NCBI RefSeq assembly: GCF_002211765.1
Contig: NZ_CP022133.1
Location: forward strand, 2,108,001 to 2,172,000
Reading direction: 5' to 3'
Source of the DNA: Idiomarina piscisalsi
GTDB taxonomy: Bacteria; Pseudomonadota; Gammaproteobacteria; Enterobacterales; Alteromonadaceae
Length of the DNA stretch: 64,000 nt
Below are positions 25,367-35,465 of this stretch, piece by piece. Numbering within the stretch: position 1 is the stretch's first letter; each line of letters opens with the position of its first letter. The notes beneath the pieces are model-generated. The model was given only the letters and a program-made list of their open reading frames with translations, did not search any database and was not told the origin of the DNA. A program made the position numbers and the translations under genes.

Positions 25367-26746
25367 ATGAGTGTAGAAAATTCGCAAGACTATAAAGTCG
25401 CTGACATTAGCCTCGCCGAATGGGGCCGCAAAGAAATTGCTATCGCTGAGTCGGAAATGCCGGCATTAATGACTATTCGTCGTAAATATGCAGCCAGCAA
25501 ACCTTTGGCGGGCGCGCGTATTATCGGCTGTATTCACATGACGATTCAGACGGCGGTGTTAATTGAGACATTGCTTGAGCTGGGCGCAGAAGTGCGTTGG
25601 TCTTCGTGCAATATTTTCTCGACTCAGGACCACGCAGCTGCCGCTATGGCTGCCGCTGGCGTTCCGGTTTTCGCCTGGAAAGGTGAAACAGAAGAAGAAT
25701 ACGAGTGGTGTCTGAAGCAAACCTGTCATAAAGACGGCGAACTTTGGGATGCGAACATGATTCTGGACGACGGCGGCGACTTGACGCTGATGATCCACGA
25801 CGAGTTCCCGCAAATGCTTGAGAAGATTCATGGCATTACCGAAGAAACCACCACGGGTGTTCACCGCCTGCTGGATATGCTGGAAAAAGGCACATTGAAG
25901 GTTCCGGCTATTAACGTGAACGACGCCGTCACTAAGTCAAAAAATGACAACAAATACGGTTGCCGCCACTCCCTGAATGACGCCATTAAGCGCTCGACTG
26001 ACCACTTGTTGTCGGGTAAAAAAGCGCTGGTTGTTGGCTATGGCGATGTGGGTAAAGGTTCTGCCGCCAGCCTCCGTCAGGAAGGCATGATTGTTAAAAT
26101 CAGTGAGATTGACCCAATCTGTGCTATGCAAGCTTGTATGGACGGATTCGAAGTGGTTTCGCCTTATATTGACGGTAAAAACAAAGGCAACGGCGAAAAC
26201 ATTAATAAAGACTTGCTGGGTAATACCGACCTTATTGTGACCACCACCGGTAATATGGATGTATGCGACCGTTATATGCTGGCAGCGCTTAAGCCTACGG
26301 CTCTGGTTTGCAACATTGGTCACTTCGATAACGAAATTGACACAGCCTTTATGCGCAAGAACTGGCGCTGGGAAGAAATTAAGCCGCAGGTACATAAAAT
26401 TTATCGTTCAGACGATGATAACGACTACCTGATTTTGTTAGCCGAAGGTCGTTTGGTGAATTTAGGTAACGCAACTGGTCACCCAAGTCGCATTATGGAT
26501 GGCTCATTTGCCAACCAAGTACTGGCTCAAATTCACTTGTTTGAGCAGAAGTTCGCTGACATGGAAATTAAGCAGCAGGAAGAATATCTTCGAGTTGAAG
26601 TTCTGCCGAAACAACTGGACGAAGAAGTGGCACGTTATATGGTGCAAGGCTTCGGTGGTGTCATGACTCAGTTGACGCCAGAGCAAGCCAATTACATCCA
26701 TGTTAATGTTGAAGGTCCATTTAAAACTGACGAGTATCGTTACTAA
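25367..26746 (+). CDS. ahcY: Adenosylhomocysteinase
   Basis: NAD-dependent enzyme that splits S-adenosylhomocysteine into adenosine and homocysteine. The 459-aa protein has [17 protein letters not shown] (substrate region), [13 protein letters not shown], the NAD loop [26 protein letters not shown] and the C-terminal dimer tail ending DEYRY. Many enteric bacteria use Pfs/LuxS instead; this organism uses the direct route. AAGAGAG precedes the start. The stop overlaps the start of the next gene by one base (TAATG). Confidence 0.97.
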   Translation: MSVENSQDYKVADISLAEWGRKEIAIAESEMPALMTIRRKYAASKPLAGARIIGCIHMTIQTAVLIETLLELGAEVRWSSCNIFSTQDHAAAAMAAAGVPVFAWKGETEEEYEWCLKQTCHKDGELWDANMILDDGGDLTLMIHDEFPQMLEKIHGITEETTTGVHRLLDMLEKGTLKVPAINVNDAVTKSKNDNKYGCRHSLNDAIKRSTDHLLSGKKALVVGYGDVGKGSAASLRQEGMIVKISEIDPICAMQACMDGFEVVSPYIDGKNKGNGENINKDLLGNTDLIVTTTGNMDVCDRYMLAALKPTALVCNIGHFDNEIDTAFMRKNWRWEEIKPQVHKIYRSDDDNDYLILLAEGRLVNLGNATGHPSRIMDGSFANQVLAQIHLFEQKFADMEIKQQEEYLRVEVLPKQLDEEVARYMVQGFGGVMTQLTPEQANYIHVNVEGPFKTDEYRY

Positions 26747-27315
26747 TGAGCGACGTGATATATCGTCAAATAACGGCTGCCGATGAGGCGGCCGTTATTG
26801 ATCTAGCCAACGAAGTTCATGGTGACAACTACTTAACACCAGAGAGTTTCCAGCATTATTTATCAGCAGGCACTGCCGGTAATGTTCAACTTAACTGGTT
26901 GGCAATAAAAGACGGTGAAATGCTCGGTGTTCGACTGACGCTAGCGTCCGGCCAATGGCCCATTGATAGCTTCTGTACGCCATCTGAGTGGCCATTTCCT
27001 GCAGACAAGCTGTGCTATTTTAAGTGTGCGGCGGTTTCAGAAAAAGCACGCGGCTTAGGCATTGGCAAAACCTTATTGCAACGCAGTATCGACAGCGCTA
27101 AAGAGCTTGGCTGCCAAGGCGGTCTAGCGCATATTTGGATGCAAAGCCCGCAAAACAGCGCGTACGAATATTTCACACGCTGCGGTGGTGAAATGATAAA
27201 ACAACACGGTAAGCGTTGGTATCAGGCTTCCGTCGAAGACGGCTACTATTGCCCAGTGTGCGACGGCACCTGCTACTGCGACGCCGGCGAAATGCTGCTG
27301 AAGTTCGATACGTAA
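26746..27315 (+). CDS. GNAT acetyltransferase with C-terminal cysteine cluster
   Basis: A 189-aa N-acetyltransferase. The acetyl-CoA pyrophosphate loop is SEKARGLGIGKTLLQRSI, followed by the usual GGLAHIWMQSPQNSAYEYF helix. Unusually, the last 22 residues hold CPVCDGTCYC (C169, C172, C176, C178), which looks like a small metal site. It is coupled to ahcY by a one-base overlap, so its substrate may belong to methyl-cycle or sulfur-amino-acid metabolism; the target is unknown. Confidence 0.8.
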   Translation: MSDVIYRQITAADEAAVIDLANEVHGDNYLTPESFQHYLSAGTAGNVQLNWLAIKDGEMLGVRLTLASGQWPIDSFCTPSEWPFPADKLCYFKCAAVSEKARGLGIGKTLLQRSIDSAKELGCQGGLAHIWMQSPQNSAYEYFTRCGGEMIKQHGKRWYQASVEDGYYCPVCDGTCYCDAGEMLLKFDT

Positions 27316-27352
27316 GGCGGCGAATAGCGAGCGCTTTGGTTGCACTGGGGTT

Positions 27353-27491
27353 GGGACAGGCTACTCACTTGCTTCGCTTGAGCATTGAAGGCCTCTGTGG
27401 CGGAGACGGGACGAGCTCATCCATGAGGGCTTGACGAAGGCCATCCATGGCCTTCAATACTCGTAACACTCACAAGTGAACAGTCTGTCCC
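27353..27491 (+). repeat. Long hairpin element LH1 (B core)
   Basis: Arms GGGACAG...CACTTG and CAAGTG...CTGTCCC pair across about 100 bp, with an inner pair TTGAAGGC/GCCTTCAA. The core contains GGAGACG, the small hairpin CTCA-tcca-TGAG, GGGCTTGA, and the large hairpin GAAGGCC-atccat-GGCCTTC. The 3' ACAC and part of the inner arm are missing, so it is slightly shortened. It lies 38 bp after the GNAT stop, in sense polarity for that gene. It is one of two structures in the 392-bp gap before the DAO gene. Confidence 0.85.
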
Positions 27492-27544
27492 TTTTGCCTC
27501 TTCTTCTATAACGGCTAGATTTGCTTTTTATCTGAGACTGGGAT

Positions 27545-27674
27545 AGTGAGCGCGCTAACGGTTGCATAGGACTATTATGGAGGTGTGCATCGCCATGGAG
27601 GGCGCTGCCCAAGCCCTACAAGGATGTATTCACGGGCGTCCTCCATAATAGTCCTTGTAACCTCAGCGCTCACT
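27545..27674 (-). repeat. Long hairpin element LH2 (A core)
   Basis: Left arm AGTGAGCGCGCTAACGGTTG..., right arm with complementary CAACC-like and GCGCTCACT ends; the inner arms GGACTATTATGGAGG and CCTCCATAATAGTCC are perfect complements of 15 bp. The core has GGCGTC, the TACA/TGTA hairpin and an imperfect large hairpin (GCATCGCC/GGCGCTGC). It is the only copy whose polarity does not match an adjacent gene end: both flanking genes are on the plus strand. Confidence 0.85.
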
Positions 27675-27707
27675 ACCTGTCCTTCTCTGCTTTAATAGGT
27701 GGTGATT

Positions 27708-29030
27708 ATGTATGATCCTTTGGTTAATGCACCTCCGGGGCCGCATGATGCTCCTGAGACAAGTTATTGGCAGAAGTCTACTCAAGCTGAGTTTCCGGAG
27801 TGTGTCGACGACGTGCCGGAGGACGTCGAGTTTGCCGTTATTGGTGCGGGTTATACTGGCTTAAACGCGGCTCGGACGTTGGCTGAACACGGTCACTCCA
27901 TCGCTGTCTTTGAAGCAAACAACCTGGCTTGGGGCTGCTCATCTCGTAATGCCGGGTTTGTCATGAAAAGTACGGGGCGTTTAGGTCTGTCTGCCTGGGC
28001 AGAGCGTTTTGGTGAAACGGTGGCAAAAGGAATAGCCGGCGAGCATCTGACGGCACTGCAGCTTATAACAGAAACCACTCAACACTGTCCTGAGCAATGC
28101 CAACGCCAAAGTGGTGGCTATTTGAAAGTTGCCCATAAACCTGAGGCTATTAAAGCATTACACGAGCAATACCAAAGCCTTAAGCAGTTTGAACAACCCG
28201 TTGAATGGCTGGAGAAAGACGCATTAAGCCAGATGATCAATAGCCCACAAGCGCACTCAGCGCTGCGCTTCACTGACTGCTTTGCCGTTAATCCACTGCT
28301 ATTGGCCGCCGCAACCGCTCGCAGAGCGGCCAGCGCTGGAGTGCAACTCGTTGAGCATTGCCCGGTAACATCTGCTGTTTCACTGGGCGACAAAGGTGTG
28401 TATTTAAAAACAGCTAAAGGCAACGTGCGGGCTCGTAAGCTATTAATTTGCTCCAATGGCTATACGTCCCAGCAGTTGCTCCCTGAGCTGGCCAGCCGCT
28501 CTTTACCGGTTCTCTCGAGCATTATTACGACACCACCGTTGTCACCAGAGCAAGTCGACAGCATTCGTTTGTCGCCTGAGTACGCGGTAATGGATACACG
28601 GGTGCTGAAGTACTACTTTCGCTTACTACCGGACAACCGCCTGCTATTCGGCGGTCGCGGCGCGATTCAGGGAAAAAATGCTGAAAACCCGACGTTCGCC
28701 AAGCGCTTATTAAAGGCATTACATCAGACCTTCCCGCAACTCAAAGACATCACGCGGTGGGACAGCTTCTGGAGTGGCTGGGTGAGCGTATCACTTGATG
28801 ACTATCCGCGCGTCGGCAAATTCAATGACAATATATACGCCAGCATGGGCTACTGCGGGGCAGGCGTTAGTTTTAGCGCACTAGCCGGGCAGCGTTTAGC
28901 CGAAAGCGCCATGGGAGAGACGCTACCGGAGCTTCCATACTACCAGTCTCAATTAAAACCATTTCCCCTTCCCCAATTCCGACGCCTCGGACAATGGCTC
29001 TACTACCACTACGGTCGCCTGCTTGATTAG
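27708..29030 (+). CDS. FAD-dependent oxidoreductase, DAO family
   Basis: A 440-aa flavoprotein. Residues 1-45 are a leader; then the FAD dinucleotide fold FAVIGAGYTGLNAARTLAEHG, the second half CSSRNAGFVMKSTG, NPLLLAAATARRA in the middle and the C-terminal GYCGAGVSFSALAGQRLAES. The layout is that of DAO-type enzymes that oxidise amines or amino acids, such as gamma-glutamylputrescine oxidase (PuuB) relatives; the substrate is not readable. I chose ATG 27708, with AGGTGG about five bases upstream, over the earlier GTG. It is flanked on both sides by LH hairpins and is probably monocistronic. Confidence 0.82.
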   Translation: MYDPLVNAPPGPHDAPETSYWQKSTQAEFPECVDDVPEDVEFAVIGAGYTGLNAARTLAEHGHSIAVFEANNLAWGCSSRNAGFVMKSTGRLGLSAWAERFGETVAKGIAGEHLTALQLITETTQHCPEQCQRQSGGYLKVAHKPEAIKALHEQYQSLKQFEQPVEWLEKDALSQMINSPQAHSALRFTDCFAVNPLLLAAATARRAASAGVQLVEHCPVTSAVSLGDKGVYLKTAKGNVRARKLLICSNGYTSQQLLPELASRSLPVLSSIITTPPLSPEQVDSIRLSPEYAVMDTRVLKYYFRLLPDNRLLFGGRGAIQGKNAENPTFAKRLLKALHQTFPQLKDITRWDSFWSGWVSVSLDDYPRVGKFNDNIYASMGYCGAGVSFSALAGQRLAESAMGETLPELPYYQSQLKPFPLPQFRRLGQWLYYHYGRLLD

Positions 29031-29040
29031 CTGTAACTAA

Positions 29041-29166
29041 AGAGCGCTGAGGTTGTAAGAGGCACTATGAAGGACGCCCGTGAATACATCCCTGTAGGGC
29101 TTGGGCAGCGCCATCCTTGGCGCTGCACACCTCCATAGTGCCTCTTACAACCTTTGTGCGCGCTCT
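29041..29166 (+). repeat. Long hairpin element LH3 (A core)
   Basis: It starts 10 bp after the DAO stop. Arms AGAGCGCTGAGGTTGTAAGA... and ...TCTTACAACCTTTGTGCGCG pair over about 33 bp. The core is GACGCCCGTGAA, hairpin TACA-tccc-TGTA, GGGCTTGG, hairpin GCAGCGCC-atcctt-GGCGCTGC, ACAC. Polarity is sense for the DAO gene. With LH4 it fills the 327-bp convergent gap; the 28 bp between them show nothing else. Confidence 0.9.
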
Positions 29167-29194
29167 CTAGTTACCTACTTATTACAGGCGCAGT

Positions 29195-29352
29195 GGACAG
29201 ACCAGTCGCTGGCAAGCGTTATGAGAGTTAAGGCCTCTGTGACGGAGTGTCGAAGGCCATGGATGGCCTTCGTCAAGCCCTCACGGATGAGCTCGTCGCG
29301 TCTCCGACACAGAGGCCTTAACTCTCAAGCGACGCCTGCGGCTTGACTGTCC
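29195..29352 (-). repeat. Long hairpin element LH4 (B core)
   Basis: Arms of about 46 nt pair nearly throughout; the inner segment GAGAGTTAAGGCCTCTGTG and its complement match perfectly over 19 bp. Read on the minus strand the core is GGAGACGCGACGAG, hairpin CTCA-tccg-TGAG, GGCTTGA, hairpin CGAAGGCC-atccat-GGCCTTCG, ACAC. It ends 5 bp from the permease stop codon (29358) and is sense for that gene. Confidence 0.92.
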
Positions 29353-29357
29353 CCTCC

Positions 29358-30503
29358 CTATAGGCCGAAGACTATTTTCTCACTTTTGAGGAGACGGGCT
29401 ATGTATTTGATGAGCAGCAATGCGGCAGCCAGGGTTGCAATGGCGCTTACCACGGTGCCCATGACGTTAATTGACTCACCGCGAATCAACGACAAGAACG
29501 CTTGGTGCTGTCCGGTAAGCGGCAGGTAATAGAGTATCGGATTTTTAAGCCTTGCAAACTCGACTCCGAAAGAAGCGGCCATGGGAATGATCAGCAAAAA
29601 GCTGATATAGGTTTGTGCTTCCTTGAAGTTTTTGGCCCGGAACGAGACAAACAATTGCAGTGCAGTTGCGAACACGGCCAGCGGTACGAGCAGCAGGAAC
29701 ATAAGCAGCATCATGCCCACACTAAAATTCACATTCATGCCTATTTCGTGAAGTGGCACATAAGCAAAAATAATAGGGATGATTATCAGCGACAGAGCCG
29801 CACCAAACAGCGAAAAAGTAGAAGCCGTCAACGTCTTACCCGCCACAATGTCCCAAGTACTTAAAGGCTGGCTTAATAAGAACTCGAGAGAATTCCGCTC
29901 GCGCTCGCCGGCACTAATATCGATGGCGACATTCATACCGGACCAAAACACCGACAAAATGATAAACACTAAAACGGAGCCCATGATTAATGCAGCCTTA
30001 GAGCCTTTAGTTGCCGCGTCCTGTTTTTGTAGCTGAATGGGCTGTACAACGCGAGGGTCGATTCCCCGAAGAATAAGCCGGTAGCTGGCTATTTGGCTAC
30101 TGTAGGCCTGTACCGCTTTTTCGACTCGTTTAATGTCGGTTTGCTGTTTTTGTGAAGACCAGTCCGCTTTCAGCTCTATTTCAACCGGTTCAGCGGCGGC
30201 GATTTTATCCGCCCAGTTAGCTGGCAAGCTCAACACGATAGGCGTTTCATTTTCTGACCATTCGCCTTGCTTTTCGACAATACCATTTTCATTTAAGAAG
30301 TTGACCAACTGCGGTGCGTGCTCTTTACCTTCGATGTTGATACCAACATCCGCCTGGTCGGTTAACTGTGAAATTAAAAAGAAAAACGCAACGGCCATAA
30401 GCATTGGCCCAAAGAAAGCGTAAGACATTGCCGCGAACACGGATCGTTTATCACGTATTGCGTCGCGAAACTCTTTTTTCCATACGGTTGTTAAAGCACT
30501 CAT
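29358..30503 (-). CDS. ABC transporter permease, NatB-like (ABC-2 type)
   Basis: A 381-aa membrane protein with TM1 at about residues 20-45, a large extracytoplasmic loop of roughly 120 residues, and five more helices in the C-terminal half. The motif ISAGERERNSLEFLLSQPLS, just after TM2, is typical of NatB/ABC-2 exporters (sodium or drug export in Bacillus). The start overlaps the ATPase stop by one base (TAATG), so the two form one exporter. The substrate is unknown. Confidence 0.85.
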   Translation of the reverse strand: MSALTTVWKKEFRDAIRDKRSVFAAMSYAFFGPMLMAVAFFFLISQLTDQADVGINIEGKEHAPQLVNFLNENGIVEKQGEWSENETPIVLSLPANWADKIAAAEPVEIELKADWSSQKQQTDIKRVEKAVQAYSSQIASYRLILRGIDPRVVQPIQLQKQDAATKGSKAALIMGSVLVFIILSVFWSGMNVAIDISAGERERNSLEFLLSQPLSTWDIVAGKTLTASTFSLFGAALSLIIIPIIFAYVPLHEIGMNVNFSVGMMLLMFLLLVPLAVFATALQLFVSFRAKNFKEAQTYISFLLIIPMAASFGVEFARLKNPILYYLPLTGQHQAFLSLIRGESINVMGTVVSAIATLAAALLLIKYIARLLKSEKIVFGL

Positions 30504-31237
30504 TACGCCGCAATTCCTTCGTCCGTTCCTATAATTTTTACGAAAGCGTCCTCGAGTTGTTCCTCTCCTGTCATCCGGCAGAGCTCTTCCGGAGTACCCT
30601 CAGCAGCCACTTTCCCAGATGCCATAACCACAACTCGGTCACACAACGCAGCCACTTCCTGCATAACGTGGCTGGAAAACAAAATGCAAGTTCCCTGGGC
30701 TCTTTGTTCACGCAGCACGTCGCGTAAAATACGTGTGCTCATGACGTCTAAGCCACGGCTTGGTTCATCCAAAATAAGGTGTTTGGGGTTATGCACCAAG
30801 GCTTGGGCAAGCGCCACTTTCATGCGTTGTCCCTGAGAAAAGCCCCCGGTGCGACGGTCTGCGAGTTCTTCAATATCAAGTTTCTTAATCACTCGCTCAA
30901 CCGCGTCTCTTCGAACATTGCCAGTTAAACCATGCAACTCCGCGAAGTAAGCGACCTGCTCACGTACAGTCAAGCGTTCATAAAGACCGAATTTATCCGG
31001 GAAGATCCCCAAATTCTTACGGGCCCCCATAGGGTTAACGTTAGCATCCACGCCTTCTATCTCCGCCTTCCCTTGGTCTGCCTGAAGCAGGCCATAAATA
31101 ATACGGAGGCACGTTGTCTTACCAGCACCGTTTGGCCCCAATAGACCCGTGATTTCACCATCGTTAGCCTGAAAGCTGAGGGAATTTAACGCCTGTACAC
31201 TTTTAAAAGTCTTACTCAGTTTATCGACATTAATCAT
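30503..31237 (-). CDS. ABC transporter ATPase, NatA-like
   Basis: A 244-aa ATPase that pairs with the downstream permease. Walker A is GLLGPNGAGKTT, the signature loop is TGGFSQGQRMKVALAQAL (an SQGQ variant seen in NatA-type ATPases), Walker B is HLILDEPSRGLD, and the switch His is in LFSSHVMQE. I place the start at the ATG of MINVDKLSKTFK, 1 bp beyond the peptidase stop, behind GGAGCGGGG. Confidence 0.92.
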   Translation of the reverse strand: MINVDKLSKTFKSVQALNSLSFQANDGEITGLLGPNGAGKTTCLRIIYGLLQADQGKAEIEGVDANVNPMGARKNLGIFPDKFGLYERLTVREQVAYFAELHGLTGNVRRDAVERVIKKLDIEELADRRTGGFSQGQRMKVALAQALVHNPKHLILDEPSRGLDVMSTRILRDVLREQRAQGTCILFSSHVMQEVAALCDRVVVMASGKVAAEGTPEELCRMTGEEQLEDAFVKIIGTDEGIAA

Positions 31238-31238
31238 C

Positions 31239-32702
31239 CTACAGCCCCGCTCCATTTTGGTTAAGCACAAACGGTTTCAAGCGTTGTTTTTGTAAGCAAC
31301 TGCCATCAATGGCGGTCACATCAGCCTTTTCGATAAACTCAGCAATGAGCCTATTGGCACAGGTATGACTGGCAATAGTATGACTGGCGTTGGGTGCAGT
31401 CAGGTGCTTACTATTCGGTAACGTTTTTGCTGCCAAGTCACCCCAGGCTGGAGGTGTCACCGGATCCAGTTCACCCGACAACAATAAAACCGGCTTATCA
31501 CTAACGACGGGCTCCGACCAGTAAGAAGGCACGGGAGCCGACTTCCAACCGCTGCACATATCAATAAAGGCGTCACCGGTGCGCCCTCCAATAAAGTCAT
31601 TGTCGCCGTCTTTTGCTAACAACTGATCCGTTGCGCGAGGCAAATCTTCACTACAAACCACCGAGAGCATTAAACCCAGGTAAATACTACTTTGTGACAT
31701 AGTGCCCCCCATTAAGCCCAATACGGCTTTGTAATTGCTTTGAGCGGCCGAGTGAATAGCATAAGGTAAAAGCTGACGCGTATTTGGATGATACAGTGCC
31801 ATGCGAACAATTGAGCTGAAGCGTCCCGGTGTTAAATTGATCGTTATCGGTTCAAAGGAAAGCGGGTCGTGTGCATCCAGCAGAACATCCTGTCCTTCTA
31901 AAGCATTCATCACGTCGTGATAATCTTGTTCTAACGTCGGGAATTTTTCGTGACACGCTACTTGCTCTTCGCAATTACGTAACATCGCATCAAAAGCTTG
32001 GGCACCATGCTGCCCGAACGGGCCAATGACCACCTGCGGCGGCGCTACGGCGTCTAACGTTGCGGTCCGCACAGACTCGGGAGCTTCCCGTAAATAAGTC
32101 AACCCGACTCTTGTTCCATAAGAGCCTCCATATAAATTTACTTGCTGAACGCCCAGATGCTCACGAACTTTCTCGAAGTCTTTAACGGCGTTGACCGTAT
32201 GGTATTGCGTGGTGTCTGTGTCTGGGTATTGCTTAAGGCAGTCGCTGGTGAGCTGCGCCAGCTCTTGCTCGTCGTCACTTCTTATGAGTTCATCAGGACG
32301 GCTTATGTCGCATTCAAGAGGATGGCTCTTTCCCGTACCGCGCTGATCAATGAGCAGAATGTCACGCTTTTGACGAACGGTATCGAACATGCGGGATATC
32401 ATCGGCGCCAGCTCAGTGGCTGCCTGGCCTGGTCCACCCGCTAAGATAAGCATTGGATCCGGCTTTGCACCTTCCTGAATAGCCGGTAGTACCGCGTAAT
32501 GTATGCCAATTTGCCTGCCTTGCGGCTTTTCATAATTTTCAGGCACCTGAACAATACCGCATTCAAGTCGTTCCTGTATTCCCGGCAAATAGCATTCGCT
32601 GTCGGTTGAGTCCGTCACTTCGTGTTGCTGTTGAGCGTATGCGCTACCACTTATGGCAGCCAATACCAGCAGCGGTAGGGAAACTAGCATCCACTGTTTC
32701 AT
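31239..32702 (-). CDS. Secreted alpha/beta-hydrolase, S33 aminopeptidase (TAP-like)
   Basis: A 487-aa exported peptidase. The signal peptide is about residues 1-23 (ending GSAYA-QQQ). The hydrolase fold shows the oxyanion region LAGGPGQAATE, RGTGKSHPLECD, the nucleophile elbow NLYGGSYGTRVGLTYL, and the C-terminal TAP-like part with the acid in LLSGELDPVTPP and the His in NASHTIASHTC. Related enzymes release N-terminal residues or tripeptides. It is first of a three-gene operon with the NatAB-like exporter. Confidence 0.88.
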   Translation of the reverse strand: MKQWMLVSLPLLVLAAISGSAYAQQQHEVTDSTDSECYLPGIQERLECGIVQVPENYEKPQGRQIGIHYAVLPAIQEGAKPDPMLILAGGPGQAATELAPMISRMFDTVRQKRDILLIDQRGTGKSHPLECDISRPDELIRSDDEQELAQLTSDCLKQYPDTDTTQYHTVNAVKDFEKVREHLGVQQVNLYGGSYGTRVGLTYLREAPESVRTATLDAVAPPQVVIGPFGQHGAQAFDAMLRNCEEQVACHEKFPTLEQDYHDVMNALEGQDVLLDAHDPLSFEPITINLTPGRFSSIVRMALYHPNTRQLLPYAIHSAAQSNYKAVLGLMGGTMSQSSIYLGLMLSVVCSEDLPRATDQLLAKDGDNDFIGGRTGDAFIDMCSGWKSAPVPSYWSEPVVSDKPVLLLSGELDPVTPPAWGDLAAKTLPNSKHLTAPNASHTIASHTCANRLIAEFIEKADVTAIDGSCLQKQRLKPFVLNQNGAGL

Positions 32703-32796
32703 AATCAGTCCAATTGAATTGAATCACAGTGAGTTATTGTCGTTGAGAAGTGAAAAAAATAAAAGGTAAGTAACTGAAAGAATTGTTAGTAGATGT

Positions 32797-32830
32797 AAAA
32801 AAGCCCGCAAACTTAGCTTGCGGGCTTTTA
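32797..32830. terminator. Bidirectional rho-independent terminator
   Basis: AAAAGCCCGCAA-acttag-TTGCGGGCTTTT style stem (10 bp with A/T tails on both sides). It follows the DUF3718 stop on the minus strand by about 22 bp. Confidence 0.88.
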
Positions 32831-32851
32831 AATACTCAAATTAACTGGCTA

Positions 32852-33226
32852 TTAAAGGCCTGCGCGCTCTTTAATTGCTGCAGCAATAGGCGACCCTGCA
32901 TGACCATTAGACTGAGCCCACTCATAATCGCCTGAGCTTTTTAACTCGTCTACTGATAAGCGTCCAACAATGAACTCGCCAATGTCTTGTGAGCCATTTG
33001 ACATTGCGAATTGCAATAGACTTTGACCGTTACACTGGATACCTGAGTAGATGTCACGGACACGCACACGTGAGTCACGTAACTTTTTACGCATACGCAT
33101 AGTGTCATCACCTTGTACGTATGTACAAAGGCTTAACGCTAGCTCATTCGCTTCTGCGCTTTTTGAAAAAGTTGCGCCAGTTGCTGCAACCGCAGCCATC
33201 AAGGTGCCTAATACAATCGCTTTCAT
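32852..33226 (-). CDS. Exported DUF3718 protein
   Basis: A 124-aa small protein with a signal peptide (about 1-26, ending SAEA-NEL). The mature part LALSLCTYVQGDDTMRMRKK, IYSGIQCNGQSLLQFAMSNG is the DUF3718 pattern known from Shewanella and relatives. Its two cysteines (in LCTYV and IQCNG) probably form a disulfide in the periplasm. Function is unknown. It has its own terminator and is probably monocistronic. Confidence 0.8.
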   Translation of the reverse strand: MKAIVLGTLMAAVAATGATFSKSAEANELALSLCTYVQGDDTMRMRKKLRDSRVRVRDIYSGIQCNGQSLLQFAMSNGSQDIGEFIVGRLSVDELKSSGDYEWAQSNGHAGSPIAAAIKERAGL

Positions 33227-33336
33227 CTAAAACCCCATCACAAGATTGTTCAAAAATTCATCAAGATGATACTACGATATGAACCGCTCTGCAATGGGCA
33301 ACAAGTGATGTAAGTAACTGAAATTATAACGTCTTA

Positions 33337-33837
33337 TTAACGTTTCCTATCGAAAATAAGGGTAGTAAAGTCATTGGAATTACGACCATCTGCGGCAAAG
33401 TTTTGCCGCTCTACCTCTTGCCAGTCAGCGACTTTCTCATAGTCAGGAAAGAAAGTATCACCGTCAACATTTAGGTCTATTTTAGTAACATATAAGCGGT
33501 CTGCCAGCGGTAAAAAATTTTCATAAATTTTTCCACCACCAATGATCATGACTTCTTCTACCGGACCAGCTGCAGCTATCGCTTGTTGCGGTCCATTAAC
33601 CCAAAGTACTTGACCATCATGGGTTTCTCGAGCTTCTGACGTTCTACTCAGGACAATATTTTTACGCCCGGGTAATGGCCGACCAATTGATTCGAAGGTA
33701 TTTCGCCCCATAACAATTGGCTTACCCAAGGTAATTTTTTTGAAATATTGGAGCTCGTCAGGCAAATGCCACGGCATTTTATTGTCCTTTCCTATGACCC
33801 GATTATCTGCCATTGCAACTACAAGCGATATTTTCAT
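33337..33837 (-). CDS. folA: Dihydrofolate reductase
   Basis: NADPH-dependent reduction of dihydrofolate, the partner of ThyA in dTMP synthesis. The 166-aa protein shows SLVVAMADNRVIGKDNKMPW, the substrate Asp/Glu region HLPDELQYF, PIVMGRNTFESIGRPLPGR and MIIGGGKIYENFL. A P-family repeat lies just upstream, between obgE and folA. Confidence 0.96.
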   Translation of the reverse strand: MKISLVVAMADNRVIGKDNKMPWHLPDELQYFKKITLGKPIVMGRNTFESIGRPLPGRKNIVLSRTSEARETHDGQVLWVNGPQQAIAAAGPVEEVMIIGGGKIYENFLPLADRLYVTKIDLNVDGDTFFPDYEKVADWQEVERQNFAADGRNSNDFTTLIFDRKR

Positions 33838-33854
33838 CCAAAATTACCTTCGTA

Positions 33855-35085
<1,231 letters not shown>

Positions 35086-35129
35086 CTACTTATCACTCAT
35101 TAAATATTGTGCAAAATTCTAGCACATAA

Positions 35130-35160
35130 GAAAAAGCCCCGCCGTAATGGCAGGGCTTTC
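35130..35160 (-). terminator. Rho-independent terminator after rpmA
   Basis: Read on the minus strand: AAAGCCCTGCC-atta-CGGCGGGGCTTT, followed by TTCTT. It lies about 33 bp after the rpmA stop and 54 bp before the obgE start, so it separates ribosomal protein expression from obgE. Confidence 0.82.
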
Positions 35161-35192
35161 GAACCGAAACTTTTCAGTTTATGTCGAGGTTA

Positions 35193-35450
35193 CTAGTCAG
35201 TAATAACGCTCACATATTTACGGTTGTTCTTACCTTTCGTTTCGAAAGATACCTTGCCTTCAGAAGTCGCGAACAACGTGTGATCTTTACCGATGCCAAC
35301 GTTGCTACCAGCGTGGAAACGTGTACCGCGCTGACGAACCAGGATGTTACCTGCAAGAACCGATTCACCACCGAAGCGCTTAACACCTAAGCGTTTACTC
35401 TCTGAATCGCGACCGTTTTTAGTAGAACCACCAGCCTTTTTATGTGCCAT
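35193..35450 (-). CDS. rpmA: Ribosomal protein L27
   Basis: 85-aa bL27, whose N-terminus reaches the peptidyl transferase centre of the 50S subunit. It starts [20 protein letters not shown], the standard opening, with no N-terminal prepeptide, and continues [20 protein letters not shown]. It follows rplU by 15 bp in the usual operon. Confidence 0.98.
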   Translation of the reverse strand: MAHKKAGGSTKNGRDSESKRLGVKRFGGESVLAGNILVRQRGTRFHAGSNVGIGKDHTLFATSEGKVSFETKGKNNRKYVSVITD

Positions 35451-35465
35451 GTCGTTACTCCTTAA

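Noticed and set aside
29101..29346. Plus-strand ORF of 81 codons across LH3 and LH4
   Set aside because: It is made entirely of two hairpin elements.
27353..29352. CRISPR-like array
   Set aside because: Repeats are long palindromes at irregular spacing in both orientations, with no short direct repeats, unique spacers or cas genes.
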